Of a DNA stretch of 64,000 nucleotides, positions 38,301 to 60,504 are shown piece after piece; the stretch's first letter is position 1, and every line of letters begins with the position of its first letter. This stretch comes from Allacma fusca (lineage: Eukaryota; Arthropoda; Collembola; Symphypleona; Sminthuridae): NCBI GenBank assembly GCA_947179485.1, contig OX359250.1, forward strand, positions 7,855,873 to 7,919,872. Reading direction: 5' to 3'. The position numbers and the translations under genes are program-made. The notes beneath the pieces were generated by a model that ran no database searches, had not been told where the DNA came from, and was given only the letters and a program-made list of their open reading frames with translations.

Positions 38301-41167
38301 GTTAATTGCTTCAATCAGACAATGCGTGTGTCTTGGCGTGAATAAGTTCAACATTTTTTGAGTAACTAAACAATCCTGACAACCTTCGAAATGTTCACAA
38401 TGTATGTAGATAAATACATTTAGTACCATTTGATCTTCCGTAGATAGCCATAAACATATAATGAAGCCCACCAAATCCAAGTGTATATAGGACCATCAGC
38501 TGCCCACATGTGCATGGACCGCTTGTCATCAGGTCCGGTCCATCCTGAGTAGCCCTCATTGTGCATACAGTCAAGTGACAATCACTGTTTTCAATAACAT
38601 CTTCACATTCAATAGGATCTGGCAAGACTGAATACACATTAGCACACACACGGTTACCGACGCACTGGCTCATCCTTTGAACGTGCACGGAAAGATTGTC
38701 GTAATAATTTAGGAACTAAATAGTGGAACGTAAGTGAATTTATAATACTAATGAGCACATTAAAGACTGTTCATCTTTGACGCAGAGAGATTTGTAACAA
38801 TATTCTTAATCCATAGCGTAATCACATATCATCCCTAATAACCATAATCTTGATATGAGGCAACATCCACGGTTACTAAAGCATCAGTGAAGAGTTGAGC
38901 GGACAGCCTATTGAGTGTACATATAGTCAAGATTATTGGAATTGAGATGAAGGATGATGACGCTCCAGATGGATTAGATTGGAAGATGCAACCAGTTTAG
39001 CAACTTCTTCCCATATACACAAGCCATGCATTAATTATCAACCAGGATTATACAATAACGGTATGTAATTATCTGTGCCGCATATCTATGCGGTATAAAC
39101 ATGTCTAAAGTTAAAATACATAGCAGCCGTTTTTTTGGGATGAAGAGTACCGCTCCACACGGTTATAAGGTCCTTTGCATTTTTCTAGTATACATATAAG
39201 TACACATATGTATGTACGTACTACTTGCATTAATGTTCTTAAATTTTGGAAGAAGATGTTGAACAAGAAAAATGTAATGCAACAAGTTTCCCTACATACA
39301 GTATATTATCCACAGTATGTTTACCCATAGGAGGATGTAGGATCTGCTTAAAATGACGTGTGCTTGAACCCACAGTGTCGGTTGTGACGATATGTGCTAA
39401 AACGCTCGGCACAAAAATGATGAAAAACTGTGCGTCGTCTTTAGGCTAATGTAATGGGTTATGGAAACCTAATCAGAGATGCCAAGATGCGGTTAATTTC
39501 AATAAGCATGAAACAATTCACATAAAACTGACACATGTTCGCATATATTATAATTGCACCCACTCGAATATATAAGAAATTGGATAATAATTATTTGGCA
39601 AGCACTTTACATCTGACAATTTACAGCAACGTCAAACAACTTACCACCTGCCAAAAATTGATGATTGACTGCAAAAGCTTTTCGATTTTATTCCATCTAT
39701 CTTTCTGTACCCTTCAATAGGTGGGTATAATGTATAACTATATCTGACTCGGCAGTTACGCACCTAATATGTGCAGAGTCACATGCAAAGCATTGGTGTA
39801 CGTGGAAATGACTGGTGACCAGACTCTTACATAGATATACTTATTAGGAGGATGTGAGATGGGAATTGTAATGTAGTAGTTATGAGAGGTCTCGTTCGTA
39901 ATTACTTTACGTATCATTATTTGTGAAAATATTTGTCAGAACTGTTATAATACTTTACCAGTTATTGTTTTCCTTTTCATTTGAACATTAACGTGGAACA
40001 AGATTAAAGATTAAAGGGGAATCGTACAAGAGCATTTTTAAATGAATTACTGAACTATCTGATTGTAACTGGTACTTCAAGTCGACGGAGAGACTGAGGT
40101 AATAGTGCATAAAAGGGAGGAAAATGAAAGGATCTCCTGTTTTAATGTTTTTACTTCACCTTTGTTTTGGCACTTTTTTCCAACAATTTTGAGGGTGCCA
40201 TTGTAATCCACTTGGTCCAATTGTAAAATGGTACCTTTAGTCAGAGATCCTCTAAGTAGCACTTGCCGCTCCTAAAATTCTCTCGAGTGTCGGGCACGTT
40301 GGAGTCATTTGGGGTAGACTCTGAATTACAGAACTGTTAGAAATTACAGCTTTTAGGACTTACATATTTCACTCGACACTGTGCTCTAAGCAAATGGATA
40401 TTTTCCCATGTATGTTACCTCACCCAACATAATATTGCTCATCTTGTTCGACAAGATATACGATGCCGTCGCGGTTCTGCATGGGATGAGGAGTATAAAT
40501 CATGATGGGACGACTCTCCAATGTTTTAAATAGATGAAATGTTGGTCAAAAATGGAAGTTATTCAAACAATAAAAAAATCATTCATGTTGTTCTAATGTA
40601 CCGAATGCTCAGGCAAAAGAATGTACCCAAATTGTTCATTTCCATAACTTTTCCCACCTCAAATCCACTGCAGCGACGAACACGACGATTCGATGGTAGC
40701 CTCTCCTTTGGGGCATCTCATGTGCACCTAAATTACTCACAATCAGAAGAATGGAACGTATAAGCTTTTAAATGAAGCAACCCTAGCTAAATGTATGAGT
40801 ACTAATATTTGTACCATATCAAAGGTACGATATGTGACTCCCAGAACCTACACAGAACCTACAGGAGTAGTAGAAATTGCAAGGAAAAAAAATACAAATG
40901 AAAACTAGAATGTATATATTCGAATGTTGCAGTTTTTTCATTTGACGTCCTACTGTTACTTAGTTTTCTTGCATCTACAGTTGGGGTAAGTCGTGATTTG
41001 ACGATGAGTGGACGAGGAGAATGAAAAAAGTAAAAGTGACCAACAAACGGTCACTGGGTGTCAGTCTCTTCAGCTTCGCTCTCTTTGTAGTGCCTCTCCG
41101 TTCCTCTCCGTCTCTTCTGTAGTTATACCTTGTACTCATTGACTGACTTGTGATCTCGCTGTTCAAT
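29332..41167. other. Gene desert of about 12 kb
   Basis: No gene could be assigned between the TMCO4-type stop and the signal-peptide exon of the chitin-binding protein. The first part may be a long 3' UTR: AATAAA at 32540 is followed by ordinary sequence, but closer candidates cannot be excluded. The only notable coding-like object is the cysteine-rich ORF pair at 37947-38715 (minus). Elsewhere there are short A/T and TATATA runs and no recognisable tRNA, transposon end or tandem array. Confidence 0.5.
37947..38715 (-). CDS. Unidentified cysteine-rich ORF pair (possible gene or pseudogene)
   Basis: Two overlapping open frames on the minus strand. The upstream frame runs from about 38715 to 38395 and contains MSQCVGNRVCANVYS and SGPCTCGQL, with eight Cys spread through about 100 residues. 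The downstream frame (38480-37947, 177 codons) contains HCEHFEGCQDC and further spaced Cys. The frames overlap around 38395-38480, so a small intron or a one-base frameshift would be needed to join them. An acceptor-like tttag precedes the first frame at about 38716. The even Cys spacing and length stand out in an AT-rich desert. I recognise no family; function is unknown and it may be spurious. Confidence 0.2.
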
Positions 41168-44100
41168 ATGCGACTTCGATTATTTTTCTTCGTGACAACC
41201 ATAATTTGTTCTTCACTCTTCATTTCTGGTAAGAAATTTCCTATAATTCTCCGTTCTCATTGTGAGTGTCTCACACTCGCACTTAAAATTTTGTAGTCAT
41301 TACTTTTGGGGCACTGTGAAACTTTTTCCTTGAGTAAAAAGTCATTTGATAAAAACTTGAAACAAGCTTTCCAGACCACTTTGAACTGACTCCTACAACT
41401 GAGTCCACTGGATCCGAAGATTGGGATATCCGACTGAGTTTCGGTTTTTGTAGGAGGACTATATAGTAGTCGAATATACCGCTCTCGGAATCATTCTTTT
41501 GAACTTACACAAATTAAATTCAGTGAGATTTACAAAAATATGAGACTTCTGAAGCGTCTACAATTGACAATAGTTGCCACACTAGTATATCTCTTTTGCA
41601 ATTTATTCCGATTGTTATTCCTCCTCAAATGTTACGTGTGTAGCATAACGGTTGCAGTGCAATGCAATATGTTTGGCAGATGGAATGAACGTGTAGTGCG
41701 AATATTAAAGATCAAGAGTTGTTATAAATGGGATTAATTGCGGCAGTTTTCGACAACAAACATGTTTGACCTGTGGGCAATAAACCATTTGAGTTGCATA
41801 GCTGAGCAATGGAAAAAATTAGGAAAAAAGTTTTGGCGTATGTACCATCAATGGTTGACGCATTTTGCTTGCAAGAGGTTAACAAGCCATTTGTTGTACT
41901 TTGCTGTTACTCTTTTGTTCCTTTATTATTATTCTGAGTGAGCATTTCATTTTTTGCTCGATTTTTCTTATGATTTGTTGGGGGAAAATAATTTCTTGTG
42001 CAACCCATAATCGTTCCAAGCTAACAATACCCAAGTTGCCCTACTACGATCCACGACTAGGAATTATTGAACTAACTGTAGAGTATCTACGTATGTATGT
42101 ATATGTTCTGCTCCACATTCTAATCATGATTGATGACTCTGATAAGAGCCTCTGAACTTTTGCATCTATTTACACGTATATTTTTCCACGTGCTCCTCAC
42201 TTTTACGAATCAGCAGTCTGAGGAATTGTGTTTTCTCGACGTTACCACAACCTCAACTGGTTTGTATATAGGCACGACTGTATGTTGGGTCGTTGGGAAT
42301 CCTGACAGGATTACGAGCAGAGGAATCATGATTTTGCCACATACTCCATTGTTTCATACGTAACCCTTCGTTGTAATAGCCCATTCAATGTCAGCTTGTT
42401 CGGCTTAGCATGGTTCTAGCTCATAAAGATGCTCAGATAACCGCATGGGGTACTCTGATACTGCACGTTACTTGAGCATAGTCCTCAGTTATGACAGTTC
42501 TCGTACTTAGGCGGTCATCATATGGTATTTAATGCGTTCCTTGATACATTTTATTGACGATTTAATTAATTTCTCTCTAACTTCTTATCCGTAGTGAAAG
42601 CGTTGGATCCGTATGAATCTGATGAAGAGATCTACAGGGCAGATAAGCAAAATGCCGAGGCACAAACAGAGTATCCAAATGGCGTGAACGTGATTCCAGG
42701 TATATTGAAGATCGAGAAATTTATTCTCACTTTCCTTTAACCAACTCATGAATGACTAATAAATATGGCTCCCCCTTTTTCGTGTAATATAGGAGAAGCC
42801 GAAATTGACTACCCGGTGTTCCACACCATCCCAAAAACAGCATTCACATGTGAAGGTCGTTTGGCAGGCTTCTATGGGGACGTAGAAGCCCGTTGTCAAG
42901 CATGGCACACATGTGATGTGGATGGAAGAATGCAAACGTTCTTGTGTCCCAATGGAACCATCTACTCTCAAGCTAAACGAGTCTGTGAGTGGTGGTACAA
43001 TGTCAATTGTGATCCGACGGAAGTTAACAAAAATTATGAACAAAATAAGGACTTGTTCATAATTCCGAAGGATGCGCAAGCCAATAATGCTAATGCCAAT
43101 GCTGGTGATGACATTCAACAACAAAGTTCCGGTCAGAATTCCGGTCAAAATAATAACCAACAAAGCAGCTCCAGGTTCCAGCAGCCCGCTAAACCAAAAA
43201 TTCAGGAAAACTCCCAGCAAAACTACTCCCCAAGCCCAACACAACAACAGAACTATTCCCCTCAACCATCTCAGGAAAGGCAGCAACAGCAAAATTACTC
43301 TCCAGCCCCTTCACAACGACAACAAGACACGAGCTATTCCCCCGCTCCACAACAAAAGCAACAACAAAATTACTCCCCTGCTCCAGCACAGTCAAGGCCT
43401 CAGCAACAAAACTACTCTCCAAGTCCTCAACCGCAAAGATCCCAGCAACAAAGTTTCTCTCCTAGCCCTCCCCAGCAACAACGATCCCAACAAACATCCC
43501 CCACCTCAACCACTCAGCAAAGACAACAGAGCTATACTTCAAGCCCTCCACAGGATTTCTCTCCAAGTCCCGCTCCAACAAGACCTCAGCAGTCATACAC
43601 CTCCAACTCTCCTCCACAACGACAACAACAACAACAACAACAAAACTATTCCCCTGCACCAACCCAACGACCACAGCAACAACAAAGCTATTCCCCTCCA
43701 TCGACGCCAAGACCCCAGCAACAACAAAGTTATTCTCCACAACCATCATCACGGCCCCAGCAACAAACCTTCTCACCCAGTCCTTCACAATCATCCCAAC
43801 AAAATTATAACCAGGCCCCTCAGCAGCAAAGACAATCTCAACCATCCCAAGTCCGACCCCAACAAATCCCCACTCAATTACAATCCTTAGTTGCAGCAGC
43901 TACTGGCGCAGCAGCTCCAGGAGGCCCCAACAGATTCCAGCAGCAACCCCGCCGTAACCCAGACAATAACCAAAGCAGTGGCCGCCCTACCTCTCCAAGA
44001 CAAAATGATTTCCAAAGCAGTCCCACCACCACCCGGCCAACTGAAAGTTATGACAACAGTCAATACCAATCAACCCAGGACTATAACCAACAGAAGCAAA

Positions 44101-45290
44101 CATCCGCCGAGGTAGACGAATACCAACGGCCTCAGAGCAATAACCAATACCGTCCCACTTCGGGAAATCAAAATAGACCCCAGCAACAAGAACAGCAAAG
44201 TAGACAACAGCAATACCGCCCACGCCCTGACGAACGACAAAATTATGACAATTCTCGACCAAATCCACCAGAGCAACAACAAACACAAAATTCCAGACCA
44301 GTTCAAGATACCCGGAACAACATTGTTCAAGAGCAACCCCGACCCAAACCCAGCCCCAACCCACAGCAACAAGCATCCCCTCCTCAGCCTCCACAACATA
44401 AATTCCGTCATAGTACACCAAGAAAACATAATGTCCAATTTGCTCCAGCCAGGCAGCAATCTTTTGACGATGCAAAGGAACGCCAAATTCCTTCAGAAAG
44501 TATCCAGCAAGGATTTCCTTATTCACAAGCCTACAACCGAAACTATGACCAAACTAAAAACACATACCAAGCTCGTGAACCAGCAAGCACATTCCAACCA
44601 AGCCCTACAGTACCAACAACCAAAGTGCCACAGTACGTCCCTCAATCCAGACCAGATATCCAAATAGCTCGCAAAGCTCCACAAAGTGTTCCCCAGTTCA
44701 GCCCAGAAGTTCCAACAGCTCGTAGAGTTCCCCAAAATATTCCCCAATCCAACGCAGAAGCCCCAGTCCCAGCTCGTAGAGCTCCACAAAATATCCCCCA
44801 ATCCTTCCCAGAAGGTCCAGCAGCTCGCAGAGTACCACAAAGTGCTCCCCAAGCTAATCCAGAAGTCCCAACTGGTCGCAGAGTTCCCCAAAATGCTCCC
44901 CAGTTCAGCCCAGAAATTCCAACAGCTCGTAGAGTTGCCCAGAAACCAATTGTTGAACCCACAGCGTATTTTGACTCCCAAGAAGCAGCTGCAGTTCCCG
45001 TTTACGGACCAGGAGACGTGCCAAGGCAGGTAAGTAGGCAACAATCATCAAACCAACCTCGCCGTGAAAGCACCACATTTAGGCCAAATCCAGCTACCGC
45101 TTCCAGAATCGTAGTCAAACCAAGGCTAGAGAATAAGCAGCAGCCCTACGAAATTCGCTCTAGCAGGAGGGAGGATGTCAATAAGGACAGAGATTTCGCA
45201 TATCCAGCGCCTTTAGAGTCAAGCGAGGAGGACGATGCATACTTAGAATCCCAGTATTTCCCCTCCAAAACCTACGGCGCAAAGCAATAA
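41168..45290 (+). CDS. Secreted chitin-binding (peritrophin-A domain) Q/P-rich protein, CPAP1-like
   Basis: Probable extracellular cuticle-matrix protein. Three exons: 41168-41228, 42595-42699, 42793-45290; about 887 residues. Exon 1 encodes a signal peptide (MRLRLFFFVTTIICSSLFIS). Introns are 1,366 and 93 bp; the long first intron shows nothing coding. One type-2 chitin-binding domain follows, with six Cys at about 75, 90, 96, 107, 120 and 128 and the aromatic WWYNVNC end. The rest is low complexity: about residues 196-398 repeat Gln/Pro units around NYSP, then a Q/N/R/P-rich stretch, then about residues 680-775 repeat a unit of about 20 residues built on ARRVPQ and PQ(S/N)(I/A)PQ. A single chitin-binding domain plus a long disordered tail fits cuticular proteins analogous to peritrophins, group 1. 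Long ORFs in other frames here are composition artefacts. The gene ends with a poly(A) signal at 45507. Confidence 0.9.
43200..43830 (+). repeat. Q/P coding repeat (NYSP units)
   Basis: The third exon contains many irregular copies of a 30-45 bp unit encoding Gln/Pro-rich segments with NYSP, SYSP or SFSP. Aromatic residues at regular spacing between Gln/Pro blocks resemble elastomeric or Tyr-crosslinkable matrix proteins; that role is inferred. Confidence 0.8.
44660..44950 (+). repeat. Second coding repeat (ARRVPQ units)
   Basis: About five tandem copies of a near-60-bp unit encoding segments like PTARRVPQNIPQS and PAARRVPQSAPQ. It is distinct from the NYSP array upstream. Confidence 0.85.
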
Positions 45291-45506
45291 CGCTGATGAG
45301 GAGATTGAAGTACCATGACTTTAGGACTCAATTTTGTTCTTTACGAAGACAGCTTTGGTTTTAATGCATTCTTTTAGTTCTATATGTTCGTAAATTGCGG
45401 AGTTAAGTTACTGTCATTAATTATCAGTGCCGTCACATATTTTACCGTACAAATAGTGTTTGTATAATGGTAAAACGACTTTGTATACTTTGTGTATGCT
45501 TTCATG

Positions 45507-45512
45507 AATAAA
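45507..45512 (+). terminator. Probable poly(A) signal of the chitin-binding gene
   Basis: AATAAA 217 bp after the stop codon, followed by a TG/T-rich stretch. Confidence 0.65.
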
Positions 45513-47575
45513 TATGTACATGTTCATTTAATTATTACATTCCTGCTTACCTTGAAATTATTTTTGTATCGATCGCAATCTATTTTCGACTCATCTTTCC
45601 TCTAAACGTTTGTCACTTCAGGAACCCACATCAGTAGGGTGCTGTTTTTAATTAATTCCATTGCACACGAATACCTCTACCGGCACGCATTTAACATAAC
45701 CTGTTAATTGACCATCATTTATTATCGTTCCCGTTCGACATTTGATATTCATTCCATAAAAAAGTATCATTAGCCCCTGTCTTTGTTGCATGAAGATGAA
45801 ATATTACTGTATTTTATAATGCAACAAAAACTCGCAATAATTGAATGCTTTGAAATGAAAGGGTGAGCACTCGATTATTTGAACTTGATTCTTCTTATTA
45901 ACCTTCAATACCTTAAGAAAAATAAAAGTTAAACCTGAGGTCATCTTGTTTCAAACAAAATTAATTTACATTCCACATTTTTAGATTTCAAAGACATAAG
46001 GAACAAACTCTAGGCTACGTTCACAAGGTACTTAAAGTAAATAAAAATGCAGAAGTGTAAATGTTATTTTCGTATACCATATGGTATTTGGCATTTACTA
46101 GACCTGCAAAAAACAAACATTCACAAACCTTTCGAGGCGAATGTGAATAGTTGCTTGTTATTCAAAAATATTCTCACAGCTGTGCAATTGGGAATGTATC
46201 ATTCGTTCATAGTTTCTGAAATGAATATTACCGAGTATGCACATAAGCTCCTCAGACATAGGGCTTGATTGAATTCCATTTTCATCTTACCCCTAATTTA
46301 ACGGCCTGCCAAATCGCAAGGCATGAAAGGAACAACACAATTCGATTTCCGTTATGACAGTAATTAATTTTCACATGCACGAATAGCTTCAAATTCGAGC
46401 GTTATAAAGAACACACAATTTAACATTGGCCTTTAATGTATCCGTGAGCCTAAACTTCACGTTATGTCAAAAACTCATTTTACCTGTAATCGCTACAAAA
46501 AACTTTACGTAAGCACATTCATTCATCATGATTAAATAATATCATAAAGACACAATTGAGCATGTAAGGACGCAACCTCAGAAACACATTCCTTTATTCA
46601 TGCTGCTAGCGAGGTAAAAAGTTGAACTGCATACATATATGCTGGATACGCTGATAGTGCAGAAAGTTTGATAACCGTAAGAACTTCAGAATTGCAATAC
46701 AATTCAACGCTTTTTCGGTTGGTTTACAGAGTACAAGTAGTTTATTGATTTCGAATGATCAGTCTTCAAAGTTTATACTGATATTGACTCAGAGGAATTC
46801 CGAACACAATAATCCTTTGATTAAATTAATAACAATAGCTAGTTCATTGAGCAAATTGTAATGTACTTTGATAATTTCGCCCCCCAAAAACAAGGTTTGT
46901 GGTTATGGTTGGGTAAAACAACATTAATTATTGTACTATAAATTTATTTAACTTGAATTTTTAGAATGTAACTCGATGTGGCTTTGTTTAATTTTGCTTC
47001 AATCGGCAGATACTTTACCTCCGCTTCTGTACACGTATAAAGTTGAAGATTTATCACAGAGCAGACTTTTTAATTTCTAATTTTCATGAAGACAGCAAGA
47101 TACTTGTTAGGTACAAAATGTTTAACTACATATGTAATCTTTAAGTGCAACATAAATACATTTCTAAACTACTTAAGGATTATGAACACGATACACGATT
47201 AATTACACATAAACATATTATGCACTTAGAAATACGCAAAGGGACATATTGTACTTGATTTTTCTATTGAAGTTTTGATATCACAAGAAACACATTACCT
47301 CAACTTGAGTTCTGAGATATAAACAACTTAATTCGCCGTGTAATTAGCTATCGTTTCTAGAACTGTAACGTGTAACTTCTAACCTACTCTAAACTAAAGA
47401 CAAAGACTAGATAATTAAAATAAAGTCGCGTTTTTAAATGTTAAATATTACCAAAGCAAGTACCTACACTTAAAGTATGTAATCATAATCAAGTACTACA
47501 AGGCAATTAACCGACTTTAGTTGCAGTTAAATGCTACAGCTAAAGGCATCCTTTGCAGAAGAAACTTAAGTCAAC
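45513..47575. other. Convergent intergenic region
   Basis: About 2 kb between the 3' ends of the chitin-binding gene (plus) and POLQ (minus). It is AT-rich, with no supported ORF or repeat. The POLQ 3' UTR must lie in its right part; TTTATT at about 46943 is one possible reverse-strand poly(A) signal. Confidence 0.5.
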
Positions 47576-56451
<8,876 letters not shown>

Positions 56452-59400
56452 GGTGGAAGTTCAGGACCTACAGTCCTACTACCTATTACAGAAAATCAAA
56501 GTTCAAAATCTTGTTCACCAAATTCAAAACAACACATGCTTCACAGCCATGCCCAGTGACTGACAGCTCAGCAATAAATCTCCCGATTCTTCTCCTCTTC
56601 CAAATACCAAAATCTTAACACTAATAAACCATGTTATTACTTTCCAAGCTCAAGTTCCCAACCCCAAATATTTACCTGAGTCGCTTCCATGACCACCGCT
56701 AAGCTCCATGTAGACATCATGATTAACAGAATATTTTATTTGGGAATTCAGGTACACCAATCTTATATCTTGACAGCCAACAGCAGTCAAATATCTCAAA
56801 AACCCAAACGGTATTTATATGATTCCACTCCTGCTAATTTACCACCTCATTAAAGCCAACACGTTGTTACCGGTTAACCCATGTAATATCAAATACCATC
56901 ATATAAATAAAATCCCTTACAAATTAATTCCATTCACAATTACCAAAATCATTAGCACGTAATACCCCCAGTATAATGCAAATTGCAAATCAATATTATT
57001 AAATCACGCCAATTAATTGTTGCTCCTGATAATTTGTACAAACTTGTGAATTTCGAACTCGAAATAATTACTAGTGAAGCAACTACTATATGAAATATAA
57101 CTTAAAAATGTGATGCAAAATGTATTAAATAAATCAAAGAAATAAGGACAGAACTAATTATTCATGATTGATAAATTGTTCCCTTTTAAATTCAACCTTC
57201 AAATTCAAACTATTTTTAACGGTTAAAAAGTGGACACACAGTGTATACGGACAACGGTTAACGGTAACAGAAATAGACTAAAGACTAAACACGCAGAGTA
57301 TGTATTCATATGAAGATTACCTGTCCACGTCCACCGTCCACAATTAATAAGTACTGTACTGGATCAAAATACGCCTTTGGCGGGAGCGGGGTTGGGAGAG
57401 CTTGCCATTGAAGTTCTATTTCAATGCTACTTTACCTATGGGGTCTCACTTGTTTCTTTACACTTGAGACTTGAGTCGACTTGAGTCGGCTTGAGCCTAG
57501 AATGACGCTTACTTTACTTACTCTCGCTCTCATTCTACATATTAATATTCTTTTGCTCCAGTCCAAGTACAGTCCCAAGTTGCAAGTCAAATTTTATTTC
57601 CAATTTTTGCTTCGAATTTTTTCAAATTTTCATTTTAAATTTTATTTTAAATTTTATTCCAAATTTGTATTCCAAATTTATATATCAAATTTTTATTCCA
57701 AATTTTTATTCCAAGTTTATATTTCAAATTTATATTTCAAATTTTTATTTCAAATTTATATTTCAAATTTTTATTTCAAATTTATATTTCAAATTTTTAT
57801 TCCAAGTTTACATTTCAAACTTTTATTCCAATTTTTATTTCAAATTTTTATTCCAAAATTTATATTTCAAATTTTTATTTCAAATTTTTATTTCAAATTT
57901 TTATTCCAAAATTTATATTTCAAATTTTTATTTCAAATTTATATTTCAAATTTTTATTCAAATTTTTCGTAATCCCCGTTCACCACCAAATAATATAAGA
58001 TGAAGATGTGGTAATCCAACATGTCCTGAACAGGCAAATGTTTAGGTGAGTAAAACGGAACACATTAACAAAGTATATACATGACAGATGATTTGTTGGA
58101 AAATAGGGACATTGAATACTTTTTATCGAGAGCTTTTATCTGAGTTATTAAGAGACATAGGCTTTGTGGTACATGAGGGGTAGGAAGGGCTAAAAACCTC
58201 CTTATATGCAAATATTCGCTATAGCTACCCATTATAGAGAGATACCTTCAAAGAATTGTCTAAAGTCATCTAATTGACTCACACTGAAAATTAATTTTTT
58301 CGTCGAAATCCGTAAATTGTCATTTCCCATGGAAATTAACATGCGTAATTTCAAGTGGGACCCACACAATTCATATTGGGACATTGAAATTTGGTGACCT
58401 CTAGCGGCCGAACATGGTCGGACTGGCACGAACTTTAGTGCAGGTTTAGACATTGGGACAGAGCACTAACAGCTCACAAAATTTAATTCTGGTAACGATT
58501 TTACATCCCACGAGGTTTCCTTGTAAGTGTATCCTATCCTTTTCTATTTCATAAATTGCGTTCCATAAATAAAACTCTACTCTTGTACACGATATTTTGC
58601 TTACAAAGATTCCCCAAAATCATGTTGTGTGCCCAATTAATAGATCTATGCGGAGGGTCAACTCATCGTTGACCAGGTGTATCTTGACAGAGCATTCAAA
58701 TGTGTGCTTGAAAGCTAATAACGTATGTATTGATTGGCTGTATTAACATATTATATAATTAACTTTCTGCTAAAGTGACATTTTTCCATGTCTTTCTACG
58801 AAAATGCCTACGCATAATACCTTCACGTATGTACGAAACAGCGCTGAACACGAAGGCACTACTACTAATTCAATGAGTGTTCAAGCGTATAAAGGCAGTA
58901 GTATGTACATACATAGGAACATATCTTTAAAATCGTTTAAACTTTTTTTCACAACAGTATACATGGTACCAAGAAACGATTTGCCCACAGCTAGCCCATA
59001 TAAGTGGCTACAGTAAAAAATATTGAATTTTTAATCTTAGCATACTAAGCAAATCTTTTTCCAGATATAAAAAAAATTATTTCATCCCGCTATCTCCAAA
59101 ACTCTGGATGCTGCGGTCCAGGAAGTGGGGAAAGTCAGGATATTTTTGGATAAACTGAGAATGTTTTAACGTTATTTGGAAACAAATTGTATGGGCTTTC
59201 CGTTGAGCTATAACACGTGTCCCTACGTCCAGAATTATGGGGATGGCACGTAAGAACAGAGAACCAGGTTGGGGTAATTGATCTCCAGGAGCAGAGATGC
59301 CAGAAACGAAAGTTTTTGAACTTGACATTTTTTCAGGGACGATCTGTGGATTATAAAAGTATTTTGAAGCAGTACATTTGTAGCAAATTTTATGTACATT

Positions 59401-59701
59401 CATTTCAGCCTAGTATCATAAATCTAAGTCAAAAATTGCGATCTTTGGAATTTTTTAACTCGAGACAAGATAAAAACAAAAAAAGAAATCGATTCATTAA
59501 CCTTGTGTCACATTATCCATTGCAAAATAATGCAATTATTATGTACAGGAAGGGTGGAACCGTTAGACCCCTTGCTCCACGTTAGGGGGTAACGTTAAGT
59601 TTACATTTAATAGAAAAACTTTTTCTGGATTTTATAAAATTATTTAAAATCACTTGCAAAGTGCTTGCAAGGGCTAAAATTTGGAATTTAAAAAATCCGA
59701 G
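56452..59701. other. Intergenic: POLQ promoter side, minisatellite, no gene
   Basis: The region upstream of POLQ is AT-rich; its promoter should lie just above 56451. A 13-bp-unit minisatellite fills 57588-57967. The overlapping ORFs at 59077-59403 (minus) and 59217-59585 (plus) show no recognisable domain and I do not call them. Confidence 0.5.
57588..57967. repeat. AT-rich minisatellite with 13-bp units
   Basis: About 29 tandem copies of a 13-bp unit alternating between CAAATTTTTATTT and CAAATTTATATTT, with some TCCAAA variants. The alternation gives a 26-bp higher-order period. Two plus-strand frames are open through it only because the unit lacks stop codons. Confidence 0.93.
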
Positions 59702-59703
59702 TA

Positions 59704-60504
59704 CAGTCGACTCTCTTTATAACGACATCAATAAATCTCCCCAAAAGTGACGTTATAAGGGAACGACGTTATAGAGGCATATAAAATAAATAACGGTTTA
59801 ATTGTAAATTTTTCGTTTTTAGTTAAATTGGACTCATGTATCGTTTCATTGCAGACATATAGCACATACTATATGTCTATGCAGAATGGGAATAAAAATA
59901 GTTAATATTAACTAATAAATAATCATATTTTTCAAAGTTTGCAAAGCCACAAACACCGTAGAATAAAGTATTTTCTGAATCTCAATAAGACACTTGTCAG
60001 ATCATTTACAAAGTTTTCAAACAGTGAAAAATGTAATTCCGTTAAAACTATGAATATCAGTTCTTTACTGGATGAGAAAATAAATCTAAAAGCTTGGAAA
60101 TTTGGAGTTCCTGGATGGGACTCAATGTCGTTAACCACGCTTACACATATTTACAAAAATACGTTCCTTCCAGTCTTTTACAACGTCGCTTTATAATAAG
60201 CCAATGCAATTTTAGTGAAATTAAAGCGTAAAAAACTTAAATGCGTAAAATGCGTAAAGCGTAAAATGACTGCACCAGTATGTTATTTAGCTAGGTTTGA
60301 CGCTTCGTAACTTCAACATGACGTTATAAGGGTACGTTTTTCACCTTACGGATATAAAAAAGCGACTTTATAAAGGAACTGACGTTACAACGAGTGACGC
60401 TATAAAGGTAGAAATTATCATATAATGTAGCTTGGGAGGAACCCAGGATGACTTTATAGGGAGAGTGACTTTATAGGGAGAGACACTATAAGGAGAGTCG
60501 ACTG
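59704..60504. mobile_element. pogo/Tigger-like MITE flanked by TA
   Basis: The 801-bp element starts CAGTCGACTCTCTTTATA and ends with the reverse complement of CAGTCGACTCTCCTTATA, 17 of 18 positions matching. Each end is bordered by TA (59702-59703 and 60505-60506), the target duplication of Tc1/mariner-pogo elements. The end sequence closely resembles the Tigger/pogo consensus CAGTnGACTCTC followed by TATAACG. Subterminal copies of ACGTTATAAGGG-like and TTTATAGGGAGAG-like units occur at both sides. Internal ORFs (59939-60196 and its antisense) do not look like transposase, so the copy is non-autonomous. Confidence 0.88.

Noticed and set aside
43072..43890. 272-codon ORF and several antisense ORFs over the chitin-binding gene
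   Set aside because: They are shadows of the Q/P repeat: CAA/CCA-rich sequence lacks stops in other frames. The signal peptide, Cys pattern and splice phase support only the main frame.
57481..58003. Two long plus-strand ORFs rich in F/Y/S/K
   Set aside because: They are the 13-bp minisatellite read through; the unit has no stop codon and both frames are equally open.
59077..59585. Overlapping 108- and 122-codon ORFs on opposite strands
   Set aside because: No domain, no splice context and mutual overlap; probably chance.
59932..60196. ORFs inside the pogo-like MITE as transposase
   Set aside because: They lack DDE-type or CENP-B-like features and are too short.
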